IMG/VR virus record: IMGVR_UViG_3300005096_000003
Span: 26,511-65,831 of that record
DNA length: 39,321 bases
Strand: one strand, 5' to 3'
From: a virus
Position numbers and translations under genes: made by a program. Below the pieces are notes generated by a model. It saw only the letters and a program-made list of their open reading frames with translations. It was not told where the DNA came from and ran no database searches. This document shows positions 1 through 8,436 of this stretch, one piece after another; the first letter of the stretch is position 1; every line of letters begins with the position of its first letter.

Positions 1-144
1 GGAACATTCACACCTCCTGCAATCACTGGCAGCGGCACGCTGCTAGTGGGAGCAGGTATACTAAGCTCATCAGGAACATTCACACCTCCTGCAATCACTG
101 GCGCCGCCAGTTTAGGAATTGGACCTGTTGTTTTTTACGCAACA
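1..144 (+). repeat. 72-bp tandem repeat, two copies visible
   Basis: Bases 1-30 recur identically at 73-102, giving a 72-bp (24-codon) period. The array is in frame with the surrounding gene and is cut by the window edge, so the copy number is unknown. The second copy diverges after its first 30 bases. Confidence 0.85.
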
Positions 145-375
145 GGGTTCGTCAGTATTCATGGCTCAATATCAGTAACAGTTGCGTCAGTAACAGCCTC
201 GGCAAGTGGTGTTGTGTTTGGTTCCACTCCAGTGAATGCGGGCCCGTATGTGGTGGAGAAACTCACCACACATTTACCCACTGTTGTGGCGTTTGCTGTC
301 AAGAAATTTGGAGTTGTGAAAATGGGCTTTGTGCGTCCAAGAGCTGAGGCCTTTAGAAAATATATAGGGGTGTGA
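1..375 (+). CDS. Repeat-containing structural protein, 5' end outside the window
   Basis: The frame is open from base 1 to the TGA at 373-375, so this is the C-terminal part (124 residues) of a longer protein. The visible part starts with a 24-residue repeat beginning GTFTPPAITG. A second copy follows and diverges after its first 10 residues. The remainder is rich in Gly, Val, Ala and Thr and ends in a short basic tail. Gly/Thr/Pro-rich tandem repeats of this sort are common in phage fibre-like or virion-surface proteins, but I cannot name a family. The next gene starts 2 bases downstream, so they are probably co-transcribed. An internal ATG at 46 exists, but the in-frame repeat upstream of it argues against it as the start. 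Confidence 0.75.
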   Translation, partial: GTFTPPAITGSGTLLVGAGILSSSGTFTPPAITGAASLGIGPVVFYATGFVSIHGSISVTVASVTASASGVVFGSTPVNAGPYVVEKLTTHLPTVVAFAVKKFGVVKMGFVRPRAEAFRKYIGV

Positions 376-376
376 A

Positions 377-748
377 GTGGACATAACCCAAGTTTTTGAG
401 ATGACTGTTTTGCAGGGAAGTAGCACACAAATTCAGGCACGAATTGTGGGTCTGAATGGAGTCAATATCCAGCAAGGGGATATTGACTCCATCACTTGGC
501 ATTCTTGGTATGCCAAGCAACCAACTGTTCAAGTGGGTACAGGTTCCTTGGTGATCACGACTGTTATTTATGACACACTGCAAAGCTGGGAGGAGGATTC
601 TATAGGGGCTAATTTTTTGTGGACGACTCCCTCCAGTCTTTTTTCTGTTTCTCAAGTTACATTTGTTGCTGTCACACTTTTAATGTTGGATGGCACAGCT
701 TTGAAACTTAAAATCCGAGTCAATATCACACGCACCATTCCGGGATAA
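377..748 (+). CDS. Putative Ig-like beta-rich phage structural protein
   Basis: This 123-residue protein starts with GTG, 2 bases after the previous stop. It is acidic-neutral and beta-rich, with alternating hydrophobic residues. The middle reads VIYDTLQSW...DSIGANFLW, which resembles small phage proteins of an Ig-like or upper-baseplate fold that I recall from metagenomic phages, with a VxYDTLQ...DxxGYNF pattern. No signal peptide, membrane segment or catalytic motif is visible. It lies between a repeat-rich structural gene and a peptidase, which suggests a virion component. The family assignment is weak. That it is a real gene is supported by its tight packing and by the absence of a competing frame. 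Confidence 0.6.
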   Translation: MDITQVFEMTVLQGSSTQIQARIVGLNGVNIQQGDIDSITWHSWYAKQPTVQVGTGSLVITTVIYDTLQSWEEDSIGANFLWTTPSSLFSVSQVTFVAVTLLMLDGTALKLKIRVNITRTIPG

Positions 749-752
749 TTTT

Positions 753-1451
753 ATGACAAAAAATAATCCACGTCCCATTGACGCACTGTCCTGCTATAAG
801 ATTGATGTAAAAAATGCCCCTTTGGAAATCAAACCTGGAACCCCTGTCCATCCCGTATTTTTCAAAGATTACAGAGAACACGCGTTTAACTGTGACATCC
901 TGCTTCACAATCCCACAACATATTTTGGGAGAGCCATAGCTCGACACACTGGCGGTAATTATGGTTTCAATTTCAGTCATGTAGAAGCCGTGTTACATTG
1001 GAAAAATGTCTCACGCATCATGTCCTGTGGTTACCAAGAAGGGGAAGGCGGACGGGCTATCCCATTAGAAAAAGTGGTTCAACAGAGAAGTGGACTTGTT
1101 CACGTGTTTCGAGTCAGTGGACCCCATTGGCCCACTGAGGGTAATCCCCGTCAATGTATCTCAGAGCATCTGGCTGGGGATCTTGGTGAGAAGTATGGGT
1201 GGAAGTCTATATGGCTGCAATTGGCCAGTCTGCTCCCACTCACGCGGTTTCTTATGTCAGGTGGATTGTTTCAAAAGTTGGCGCAAAAAGCTAGTAAATC
1301 TGCTGGGTATGGCATATGCTCCCAGCATATAGCTCGGTCTTTTGAGAAATGTGGGCTTCGTTTGATAGATAAACCGACGGCGCTTGTGACACCAAACGAC
1401 ATTGCACAGTCAGCGCTCACAACATATATCGCCACTCTTGTGAAGGAGTAA
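753..1451 (+). CDS. Putative permuted papain-fold (NlpC/P60-like, YiiX-type) cysteine peptidase or amidase
   Basis: The protein has 232 residues. The order of motifs fits the circularly permuted papain-like family: an early D-I-L-L stretch (about residue 49), then a His in FSHVEAVLHW (about residue 78), and later the presumed catalytic Cys in YGICSQHIARSF (about residue 189). In that family (YiiX/YebB-like, also called DUF830) the His precedes the Cys, as here. Members act on cell-wall peptides or lipoproteins. A role in host-wall penetration or lysis is possible, but no wall-binding domain is visible. The ribosome binding site is weak. The gene lies 4 bases after the preceding gene and just before a secreted protease, so the pair may act on the same cell envelope. 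Confidence 0.55.
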   Translation: MTKNNPRPIDALSCYKIDVKNAPLEIKPGTPVHPVFFKDYREHAFNCDILLHNPTTYFGRAIARHTGGNYGFNFSHVEAVLHWKNVSRIMSCGYQEGEGGRAIPLEKVVQQRSGLVHVFRVSGPHWPTEGNPRQCISEHLAGDLGEKYGWKSIWLQLASLLPLTRFLMSGGLFQKLAQKASKSAGYGICSQHIARSFEKCGLRLIDKPTALVTPNDIAQSALTTYIATLVKE

Positions 1452-1454
1452 GTT

Positions 1455-2996
1455 ATGAGGCAGACATTTTATTTGATTACTTTGGTTTTACTTGCCTTGC
1501 TTTTCAATCCAGTTACAGTGAGTAGCGCTAGTGGTCCTGTGGTGGCGGTGCGTTGTAACTTGTGCACACAACGCAGGTGACTAGGTTTCCAAAATGGCAG
1601 CGGTGTCGTTGTCGATAATTTCTCAAACCACGTTTACGTCCTCACGAACAAACACGTGGCACAGTGGCAGAGCCCCAATGGAACTCCCGCGGGGTCTTCC
1701 TGCAAAATCAGTGTCTGGCTAAATAATGCGTGGCAAGAGGGGGTTGTTGTAGCTACGGGGGTTGTCACAGAGACTAAGCACGAAGATTTGGCGTTGATTC
1801 GCGTTCTCCATAGTGGGACGGTCCAAGTCGCTAAAATCTCTAAGTCTAATCCTAAGAACGGGGAGAAGGTCTATCTCGCGTCATTTTTAGGTGGCACGAA
1901 ATATGCCAAACAGCCTTGTGAGATAGCACATTCTTTATCATATAAGGGTGGTGATAAATCCGGGATGTGGGTTGACATGCCGGACACGGCTTACGTTTCC
2001 CAGCGCACAGAAGGGGGTCAGTCTGGTGGTGGTGTTTTTAACCTGCGTGATGAGCTCATTGGTATTATTTGGGGTCAAGATTCAAAGGTAACATCCCGTG
2101 ATATTGTGCAAGGTTTAGCTGTTTCATTGCAGCGTTTGGGTACGGCACCAAGATCGGCATATACTAATTGGGGTCTTGCTGTGGAGTGGGATGTTATGAA
2201 CTCTTTTCTAGCGAAAAATAAAATAGGGGTTTTGAGTCGCCCACCTCCTGAGTTGAAAGCCCCTGATCCTAAAAAGCGACCAGTTGTGAAACCCAAGTCA
2301 GTTGTGAAACCCAAGTTGGACCCACGTATTTCTCAACTGCTGGAGCTTTTGAAAAAACAGGGTAGTGCTTCTAATAAACGGGAAGAAAAACAGAGTGAGC
2401 AGTGGATTCAAAGTCGGCAAGCGGAGGTCAGCCGATTTAATTCATTAAAGAAAATTCTTGGTACGGCAGTCAAGGCGGCCCCAGTTGTTGTTGACGTTGC
2501 GGAGGGTGGAGGCTGGATGGCGTCGCTGGCAACACTACTTGGAATTAGCACTGGCGTCGCAACTGGCGGCGCTGGGTTTGCCACAATGGGAGGTCTATGG
2601 TTAGCCCGTACGTTATGGAACCGCCGTGCCGCAAGGCGCCGAAAGGAGGACGAGGATGAAATAGAGAGTGGGGTAGCCGTCTCAACAGGGGAGACGGCGG
2701 GAGTTGCCGCTATGCTCCGTAAAATTCTTCTACAAACAAGGGAGCGTCGTCAACCAATTGTTGTGACAGAGCCCGGGTCACACACTACTACAGAATCAGT
2801 TCAGAATCAATATGTGTCTGTTGAGCGCAGCACATATCGGGATGCAGTGCAGTATGCGTTCAAAGAGTACCTCGGTCGTTATCCCGGGGGTCGGGGTGAT
2901 GTGGGTTATATTGAAAGCCTCATCACGCAGTATCTCGATGGAGTTCAAATTACAGAAGCAGAAACGAAATCTGGAGGCAAAACTGATGGCAATTAA
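1455..2996 (+). CDS. Trypsin-like serine protease with signal peptide, interrupted by an in-frame TGA at 1578-1580
   Basis: The ATG at 1455 opens a frame that starts with a signal peptide (MRQ, then a hydrophobic run ending near VSSAS). Codon 42 is TGA. The same frame then continues without a break to the TAA at 2994-2996. The trypsin-like motifs lie after the TGA: GSGVVV, catalytic His67 in LTNKHV, Asp111 in HEDLAL and Ser190 in GQSGGG (numbering includes the TGA codon). A Pro/Lys-rich linker with a tandem VVKPK repeat follows, then a Gly/Ala-rich hydrophobic segment (about 350-387) and an Arg-rich stretch. Starting at the internal GTG at 1656 would lose both the signal peptide and His67, so the intact enzyme needs TGA to be read through. 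The TGA is followed by CTA, a context known for leakiness. Alternatives are a sequencing error or a recent nonsense mutation. Other genes here use TGA as a normal stop. Confidence 0.75.
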
Positions 2997-3795
2997 CACA
3001 AAAACAGATGCGATGCTTTGGTACAATGTGCCAGGGTGGGACAAACTTGGATTGGCGGTTCCGAATTGGTCGAATGATGAGTACAGTCAGAACGCTAACA
3101 TACGTTATGTCTGTTCCATTATGGGGCGCAATTTGCAAGCATTGATGTTTCATGACGATGCACGACAAACGACGCCACCGTCTATCAACACACTCGCACG
3201 CATTCACAAATTGTGTGTGCGCGCACGGGACATTATGGCGTCTCGTGCTATTCCTGAGAATGTGTTCGAGATGGAGTCTGCCCACGCCAATCCGGCTCCT
3301 GAAGTGCACCTCGTTTTTCCGACACCATACTTCCAAGTGCGTAATCGGTGGATGAAGGATTATTGCATGCTCATCCTCACAGCAATGACTGAGGCGATGC
3401 AGCACCAAGAGAACGCCAAAGCCATTGAAATCTCGGAGCGCTTTGCAGGTCTTGTTGGGCAGTATATCAAACGTGTGTATCGACGGATGGCTGTGGAGCT
3501 TTTCCAAGTCCCATTAGAAGAAGCGGACAAGGATAGCTTTACGATGACTGACGCTATTTTGTCATCGTATAAACCATCAAAATGGTTCACGTCCACTGAG
3601 ATGATTGATACTGTTCCTGAAATTCTCAGCGAACCAACGGAGGACACATTGTCCACAATCACTAATGGCATTCCAGTCACAAAGCTGCCAAACTTAGGTC
3701 CATGGCCGGCTGCTATTAGAACCCCAGCGGCAGGGGTTGTGGCAAGTGATGCAAATCCAACGGGTTCGTCCTTCATTGGTCGTCCTTCCGTTTAA
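2986..3795 (+). CDS. Phage protein of unknown function, probably structural
   Basis: The ATG at 2986 was chosen because GGAGG stands 8 bases upstream and because the protein then begins MAINTKTDAML, giving 269 residues. The frame is open further upstream, but that part would run through the protease gene. It overlaps the protease by 11 bases. The N-terminal two thirds is predicted helical with many Met, Arg and aromatic residues. The last 70 residues are Pro/Thr/Ser-rich and probably extended. No known motif is recognised. A strong terminator follows it, so it closes the first + strand transcription block. Confidence 0.7.
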   Translation: MAINTKTDAMLWYNVPGWDKLGLAVPNWSNDEYSQNANIRYVCSIMGRNLQALMFHDDARQTTPPSINTLARIHKLCVRARDIMASRAIPENVFEMESAHANPAPEVHLVFPTPYFQVRNRWMKDYCMLILTAMTEAMQHQENAKAIEISERFAGLVGQYIKRVYRRMAVELFQVPLEEADKDSFTMTDAILSSYKPSKWFTSTEMIDTVPEILSEPTEDTLSTITNGIPVTKLPNLGPWPAAIRTPAAGVVASDANPTGSSFIGRPSV

Positions 3796-3833
3796 TCGTC
3801 TCTGCCTCGAGGGGCTGCACTTCGGTGTAGCTC

Positions 3834-3877
3834 GGAACGGTGAGGTGACCCACATTTCCTCACCGTTCCTTTTTTTT
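3834..3877 (+). terminator. Strong intrinsic terminator, preceded by a UUCG-loop hairpin
   Basis: A perfect 12-bp stem (3834-3845 with 3858-3869) has a 12-base loop and is followed by eight Ts (3870-3877). Just upstream, at 3814-3831, a second 7-bp hairpin closes on a TTCG tetraloop. The pair separates the opening block from the head genes. Confidence 0.93.
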
Positions 3878-3913
3878 GAGGCTTTGTAATTTTAGTTACG
3901 GAAGGTCAGTACC

Positions 3914-4231
3914 TTGTCTGAGTCAGCCACGCAACTATTTTTGCAGACGGTTCCTGTTCTTTTGGCGTGTATAGTATACCTCGTTAAGCAGGTGATCGAA
4001 GCGTACAAGATGGCAATGGGTTTGTCCGATCGACGGATGATTGAGGATCTTTGGAGGTGGCACAAACCCCAAACAGACCCTGTGACTGGCCAGCCAATTT
4101 TTCATTGGTATGAGGATAGTAAAACTCTCAAATTGTCTATTACAGAATTAGAACAGGCGATGGTGGAGTTGAAAGACGAATTGAGTGAACTTCGCAAAGC
4201 TTACCACGAAGCGAAAGGACATGAGACGTGA
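3914..4231 (+). CDS. Small membrane protein with cytoplasmic coiled coil, possible holin or accessory lysis protein
   Basis: The TTG start at 3914 is supported by GGAAGG 8 bases upstream. The 105-residue product has one hydrophobic segment near the N-terminus (about residues 8-26, VPVLLACIVYLV). A soluble region follows, with a C-terminal heptad-like stretch (about 75-100, LEQAMVELKDELSELRKAY). One N-terminal membrane helix plus a coiled coil is a layout seen in holin-like and membrane-associated phage proteins, but many unrelated small proteins share it. It is the first gene after a terminator and the last before the prohead protease. Its function is unproven. Confidence 0.6.
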   Translation: MSESATQLFLQTVPVLLACIVYLVKQVIEAYKMAMGLSDRRMIEDLWRWHKPQTDPVTGQPIFHWYEDSKTLKLSITELEQAMVELKDELSELRKAYHEAKGHET

Positions 4232-4339
4232 CCGAAGTCCTTACCTCCCAACATCCTAGAGAAATTTGAAGTTCGCTCTTTACAATGACGTGGTTTTTGT
4301 TTAGCATAATTTTTAATCCCTCGTCACTATGGAGATGAG

Positions 4340-5893
4340 ATGAAAAAGAACAAACGAATGAAAAAGAACCAGCTCATTTTGAATCGGACGGTAAACGCTA
4401 GTCCGGTCTCAAATGTGGAGCGTGTCGTAGCAAATTTTTCTGGTACGTGCCGCTATGATGAAATGGAAGGACGCACCTATCTTGTGGCGCCAATGGTTAT
4501 GCTGACTGAGGGCGTTCACGCCGGAAGTCACGGTCCTGTTTATTACCCGCCAAAAGAGATGGCGAAAACTCCTGCCGTTTGGAACGCTAAGCCGGTTGTC
4601 GTGTACCATCCAACAATGGGTGGAGTTGGGGTTTCGGCGTGTGACCCTGTGATTTTCAATACCCACAAAGTGGGTTTGATTATGAACACTCGTTACGACA
4701 AAAAGAAAAAGCGTCTCACAGCTGAGGCGTGGTTGGAACCGGATCGATTGGAAGCAATTGACCCACGGGTTTTGGAGGCAATTGAGAGTGACCAGCCTAT
4801 GGAACTTTCCACGGGGCTGTTTACTGACAATGAAGATAAGGACGGGACTTTTAAGGACAAGCAGTACGATACTGTCGCCACCAATTTTCGTCCTGATCAT
4901 CTAGCCTTGCTGCCCGATAAGAAGGGGGCTAATTCCTTGGCAGATGGTGCGGGTTTTCTTGTGAATGAGAACTATACCGAGCACCTTAAAAAACGGGTGG
5001 CTTCGGATATCAATCAAATCATTGACAACGCGATGTCTCACGGCAATGTTCGTGAAGCTTTGTCTTCTCAGCTCCGAGAGCGGTTCTCCACGTCAGCGAC
5101 TGGTAATGACGTTCCCTCCGGTCCATGGGTTGAAGACGTATACGATTCATTTGTCGTATATGATTTCGGTGGTGAGTTGTGGCAATTAAGCTACACAATG
5201 AATGACACAGAGGTGGTGTTAAGCACCACAGAGCCGGAGCAAGTTGTTCGAGTTACTGAGTACCGCACACTCACAGGCATTTTTGTGGGCAACCTATTCC
5301 GGTCCCACTCAACATCAACAGAAATGGAGCCCGACATGAAGCGTGAAGAAACGGTCAAGGCGCTGGTCGCCAATGACAAGTCACCGTTCGGTGAAGATGA
5401 CGTCGAATTTCTTACCAATATGAAAGACGACCAATTTGCTAAGTTGGTGACGGTGGAGGAACCCGTTGTCATCAATGATGCGCGCACTGTGGAGGAACCG
5501 GACGACAATCAATTGACGGTCAATGACAAGGACGGACAAAAACAACAAACGGCTGCGGAGTATGTGAACAACGCGCCGTCTGAAATTCGGGACATGCTGA
5601 ATGCGGGTTTGTCCTCCCACAATGCCGATCGTGCTCGTGTTATTGCGAACATTGAAAAGGCCCCAGGCAACACGTTTACAGTGAACGCACTGGAAAGTAT
5701 GGATCTCAAGGATTTGAAAGCGATTGAAGCAATCGCAACGAATGGTCGTGTTCCTGAGACGCAGCAAACTCCTGCCCGCTTTCAAGCGCCAAGGGGGTCA
5801 AAGCAAACGGTCACGATTAACGACGGTGACTGGACTCCTGAGCCGTTTGTGGCCCCAATCCATAATTATGAGGGGTCCACCAGCAAGGACTAG
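4340..5893 (+). CDS. Prohead maturation protease with scaffold-like C-terminal region (DUF2213-type)
   Basis: The product has 517 residues. The N-terminal part (about 30-215) matches the DUF2213 family of phage head-maturation proteases. It has the candidate nucleophile Ser in MELSTGLF (about residue 157) and a His in NFRPDHLALLP (about residue 187), followed by the conserved GA-SLADG turn. These enzymes cleave the scaffold and capsid protein inside the prohead. After a short beta-rich insert (about 250-310), the C-terminal 200 residues are Asp/Glu/Asn-rich and probably helical, as expected of an internal scaffold fused to its protease. The ATG at 4340 has GGAG 5 bases upstream. The gene sits directly upstream of the decoration and major capsid genes, which supports the call. 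Confidence 0.82.
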   Translation: MKKNKRMKKNQLILNRTVNASPVSNVERVVANFSGTCRYDEMEGRTYLVAPMVMLTEGVHAGSHGPVYYPPKEMAKTPAVWNAKPVVVYHPTMGGVGVSACDPVIFNTHKVGLIMNTRYDKKKKRLTAEAWLEPDRLEAIDPRVLEAIESDQPMELSTGLFTDNEDKDGTFKDKQYDTVATNFRPDHLALLPDKKGANSLADGAGFLVNENYTEHLKKRVASDINQIIDNAMSHGNVREALSSQLRERFSTSATGNDVPSGPWVEDVYDSFVVYDFGGELWQLSYTMNDTEVVLSTTEPEQVVRVTEYRTLTGIFVGNLFRSHSTSTEMEPDMKREETVKALVANDKSPFGEDDVEFLTNMKDDQFAKLVTVEEPVVINDARTVEEPDDNQLTVNDKDGQKQQTAAEYVNNAPSEIRDMLNAGLSSHNADRARVIANIEKAPGNTFTVNALESMDLKDLKAIEAIATNGRVPETQQTPARFQAPRGSKQTVTINDGDWTPEPFVAPIHNYEGSTSKD

Positions 5894-5963
5894 CGTTTGC
5901 TGTTTCCATGTCTTTCTGTGTTTGTAATTATCACACAACAATTTTGAAAAAGGAGCTACATTC

Positions 5964-6416
5964 ATGGCTACTTCTGATGTCAACACCATTGTTTTGAAAG
6001 GCAATGGTCATCATGATGAAGGTGAAGCTGGAGTTGGGACTATTATTCCCGGCATGGCAATCGAATTGCAGGCTGATGGTAAATATGACCCCGTGGTCAC
6101 AGCGCAGGCTGCGGCGTTGAAAGCTGGTTTGAAGATTGCAAAGGAGGACGCCCTCCAGGGTAAACTCATCACGGACACGTACACCCTCGCTGACCGTGTC
6201 TTTTTCTACTCCCCTCAGGAGGGGGACCACATTTTTGCTCTTGTCAAATCCGGTGAGGATATTGACGTTGGCAACAAGCTTCTTGTTGAAGGGGGCACAA
6301 GCGGATTGTTTGTTGAAGCGGCCGCACAAACGAAGTTTCAGTTGGAGGCTCTTGAGGATTCTGGTGGCGTATTGGCCGCTAATACTCATTTGCGTATGCG
6401 CGTCGTCGCTCCGTAG
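5964..6416 (+). CDS. Capsid decoration (head stabilisation) protein
   Basis: This 150-residue beta-rich protein shows the pattern of small phage capsid cement proteins: an IIPGMAIEL opening strand, an early AAALKAGLKIAKEDALQGK segment, then DRVFFYSPQEGD, VGNKLLVEGGTSGLFV and a closing LRMRVVAP strand. Such proteins bind the outside of HK97-fold shells and stabilise the expanded capsid. It lies between the prohead protease and the major capsid gene, the usual place for this class. The ATG at 5964 has AAGGAG 9 bases upstream, suggesting strong translation. Confidence 0.8.
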   Translation: MATSDVNTIVLKGNGHHDEGEAGVGTIIPGMAIELQADGKYDPVVTAQAAALKAGLKIAKEDALQGKLITDTYTLADRVFFYSPQEGDHIFALVKSGEDIDVGNKLLVEGGTSGLFVEAAAQTKFQLEALEDSGGVLAANTHLRMRVVAP

Positions 6417-6483
6417 TAAGTTTGATTTTTCAAAACTTGTTTCGTGAAAATTGTAACACTCAACTCAATGGAGGATTTTGCTC

Positions 6484-7551
6484 ATGGCTACGGACTTCAT
6501 TCTTGACGGTCAGGCTCATGGCAGTGTTGCCGAGCGTCTGCTGCAGAACGACTTTGACCCTGGGGCGTTGCGTCCCTATGTTGAAGTTGACGAACAAGGA
6601 AACGAACGTGGTTCGTTTGTGACGATTAACAATCGGGGCAACCCGGTGGTTATGACAAACGCCAACGCCACTCTTCGTAAGGATGAGTGGAAGGCGATGG
6701 ACACGGCCGTCCTCAAAGTTCACCGTGAGAGGTTGAATGCGGTGACTGATATGAGGGGCGCTGGTCTTCAGCACATCATCCCCAACGGACTTGGGAAAAC
6801 GGTATTCGAATATGAAGACCAATCGGATATCACGGACGCTGAAATTTCGATGGATGGTATCCGTCGGGGTGAAACCAGTCGGCCGGTCTACAATCTGAAG
6901 GGTCTGCCCTTGCCGTTGATCCATAAGGATTTTTCATGGTCCGCACGTCAGATTGCGGCAAGCAGAAACGGCTCCACCCCACTTGATCTTTCCTCGGCAG
7001 AAATGGCGTCGCGTAAAGTTGCTGAGGAAGCAGAGAAATTGTTGATTGGCGTTTCCTCAAACACTGGCTATCAGTATGCAGGCAACGCCATTCGGGGTTT
7101 CATTGATTTCCCGGAACGTTTGACCAAAGCATTGACGGCTCCAACGTCGTCAAATCACGGCGTGACTCTGAATGAGATTTTGGACATGCGCACGCAAGCG
7201 TATGCTGCCAATCATTACGGTCCGTTTATGCTGTACTGCTCTCCTGCGTGGGATGAGTATATGGACGAAGATTATTCCACGGCGAAAGGGGACAACACTT
7301 TACGTGAACGGATCAAAAAGATCCAAAATATCAATGATGTCAAGACGTTGGACTTTTTGACCGGAACCACTTTGGTCCTTGTTCAAATGTCCTCTGACGT
7401 CGTGCGTATTGTGATTGGACTTGATGTGACAACTGTCCAATGGGAAACGAACGGTGGCATGGAATTGAACTACAAAGTCATGGCCATTATTGTTCCGCAG
7501 TTGCGTGCAGATCACAATGGTCAAACCGGCATTGTTCATGGAAGTGTCTAG
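6484..7551 (+). CDS. Major capsid protein, HK97 fold, encapsulin-like type
   Basis: The product has 355 residues. The ATG at 6484 follows GGAGG with a 9-base spacer and starts MATDFILDG. The segment DFSWSARQIAASRNGSTPLDLSSAEMASRKVAEEAEKLL (about residues 150-190; only part matters, RQIAASR and VAEEAEKLL) is the spine-helix region of linocin/encapsulin-like HK97-fold proteins. The C-terminal region reads VVRIVIGLDVTTVQWET, as in the A domain of that group. Gene order (protease, decoration protein, capsid, connectors) agrees. A weak terminator follows it, consistent with high expression relative to downstream genes. Confidence 0.88.
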   Translation: MATDFILDGQAHGSVAERLLQNDFDPGALRPYVEVDEQGNERGSFVTINNRGNPVVMTNANATLRKDEWKAMDTAVLKVHRERLNAVTDMRGAGLQHIIPNGLGKTVFEYEDQSDITDAEISMDGIRRGETSRPVYNLKGLPLPLIHKDFSWSARQIAASRNGSTPLDLSSAEMASRKVAEEAEKLLIGVSSNTGYQYAGNAIRGFIDFPERLTKALTAPTSSNHGVTLNEILDMRTQAYAANHYGPFMLYCSPAWDEYMDEDYSTAKGDNTLRERIKKIQNINDVKTLDFLTGTTLVLVQMSSDVVRIVIGLDVTTVQWETNGGMELNYKVMAIIVPQLRADHNGQTGIVHGSV

Positions 7552-7565
7552 GAAATAAAGCGACC

Positions 7566-7597
7566 GCCTCCGCTATATGAGGCTTCTATTTTTTTTT
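7566..7597 (+). terminator. Weak intrinsic terminator after the capsid gene
   Basis: A 5-bp stem (GCCTC 7566-7570 with GAGGC 7579-7583) and 8-base loop are followed by a T-rich run with an uninterrupted Ts stretch to about 7597. The short stem suggests partial termination, so that capsid mRNA exceeds downstream mRNA. Confidence 0.6.
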
Positions 7598-7619
7598 CAA
7601 ATTAAGAGGTGGAGAATAC

Positions 7620-7979
7620 ATGCGTTATTTCAAACTCAAATGTGGCAGTCACCGAGATGTGGAAAAGGTGGATTACATTGCCGGAGATGTTGTTTCGTCG
7701 GAAACAGATCTTGTCAAATCTTTTGGTGACCAAAGGTTTGAGGAAGTTGATGAGAAGGCGTTGAAGAAATCGAAGAAAAAGCGGAAGAAGCGTGATGCGG
7801 CGGAAGAGTTGGTGGAGAAGTATGGTGACGAGGTCACGGCTGACTTTCCAAACGCCGGAGCTGATTACCGCATTTTCAAAAAGGGCACGAAGTACAACAT
7901 CCATGAGTCCGACGATATGGACGCCCCACTTGATAGCTACGGCAATAAAAAGCAGGTCACAGACTGGCTCAAATCGTAA
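7620..7979 (+). CDS. Small charged phage protein downstream of the capsid gene, function unknown
   Basis: The 119-residue product starts at an ATG with GGTGGAG upstream. It opens with a short beta-rich segment (MRYFKLKCGSHR...YIAGDVV). A very basic linker (about residues 43-59, many Lys) follows, and then a C-terminal segment with FKKGTKYNIHESDD and a final amphipathic helix. Genes at this position in siphophages often encode head-assembly or head-tail joining accessories, but I see no diagnostic motif. The stop codon lies inside a 12-bp hairpin (7955-8001). Confidence 0.6.
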   Translation: MRYFKLKCGSHRDVEKVDYIAGDVVSSETDLVKSFGDQRFEEVDEKALKKSKKKRKKRDAAEELVEKYGDEVTADFPNAGADYRIFKKGTKYNIHESDDMDAPLDSYGNKKQVTDWLKS

Positions 7980-8001
7980 TTTATTGAATCAGTCTGTGGC
8001 C
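7955..8001 (+). other. Inverted repeat spanning a stop codon
   Basis: Twelve bases at 7955-7966 pair with 7990-8001 (one G-T pair), with a 23-base A/T-rich loop that contains the TAA of the preceding gene. No T run follows, so this is not a standard terminator. It may protect or process the mRNA. Confidence 0.5.
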
Positions 8002-8019
8002 TCTTAGGAGTTTGTTGTA

Positions 8020-8436
8020 ATGGCAATTCGCACAACGGCCATTGCGGTCAAGAAGATAATTGAAACGGATCTAGGAGCAGATTCCGAACTTGATCCGTTC
8101 ATTGAAACTTCAAGTGCGCTTGTTGATGAGGTGTGTGCGTTGGCGGTAAAAGCTGACGGCTCTCTTTACTACGACTCAACACGTTTGGAGTTGATTGAGC
8201 GCTGGTTAGCCGCACACTTTTATACAATTTTCTCTGCACGTTCGGAGTCGGAAAAAGCTGGTCCGGTTTCGGAAAAAATTCAATCAAAAGTGGATCTAGG
8301 CTTGCAACTGAGCCACCATGGACAGCAAGTTTTGATTCTTGACACAAACGGAGGTCTCGCCGCCCTTAATCGCAATGCGACTGAGGGGGGACCGACGAAG
8401 GCCTCCATCCTATGGTTAGGAACGGAGGCTACCTGA
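8020..8436 (+). CDS. Head-tail connector protein (gp6-like)
   Basis: The 138-residue product has the pattern of phage head-completion/connector proteins of the gp6-like class: an N-terminal VKKIIETDLG-SELDPFIETSSALVDEV helix pair, then LELIERWLAAHFYTIF, then a loop with EKAGPVSEKIQSKVDLGLQLSHHGQQVLILDTNGGLAAL (key parts: LAAHF, LGLQLS-HGQQ, LD-NGGLAAL). These proteins form a ring below the portal. AGGAG lies 9 bases before the ATG. The stop overlaps the next start by one base, so the two are translationally coupled. Confidence 0.82.
   Translation: MAIRTTAIAVKKIIETDLGADSELDPFIETSSALVDEVCALAVKADGSLYYDSTRLELIERWLAAHFYTIFSARSESEKAGPVSEKIQSKVDLGLQLSHHGQQVLILDTNGGLAALNRNATEGGPTKASILWLGTEAT

Noticed and set aside
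2812-2985. N-terminal extension of the gene ending at 3795
   Set aside because: It runs antiparallel in meaning to the protease coding frame and lacks a ribosome binding site; ATG 2986 has GGAGG at the right distance.
1656-2996. A 446-residue protease starting at 1656
   Set aside because: The start would be a GTG inside LTNKHV. It would lose the catalytic His and the signal peptide. The in-frame upstream sequence is clearly part of the same protein.
2950-3507. 185-codon minus-strand frame with many His and Cys
   Set aside because: It overlaps a well-packed + strand gene and the composition looks like reverse-complement shadow.
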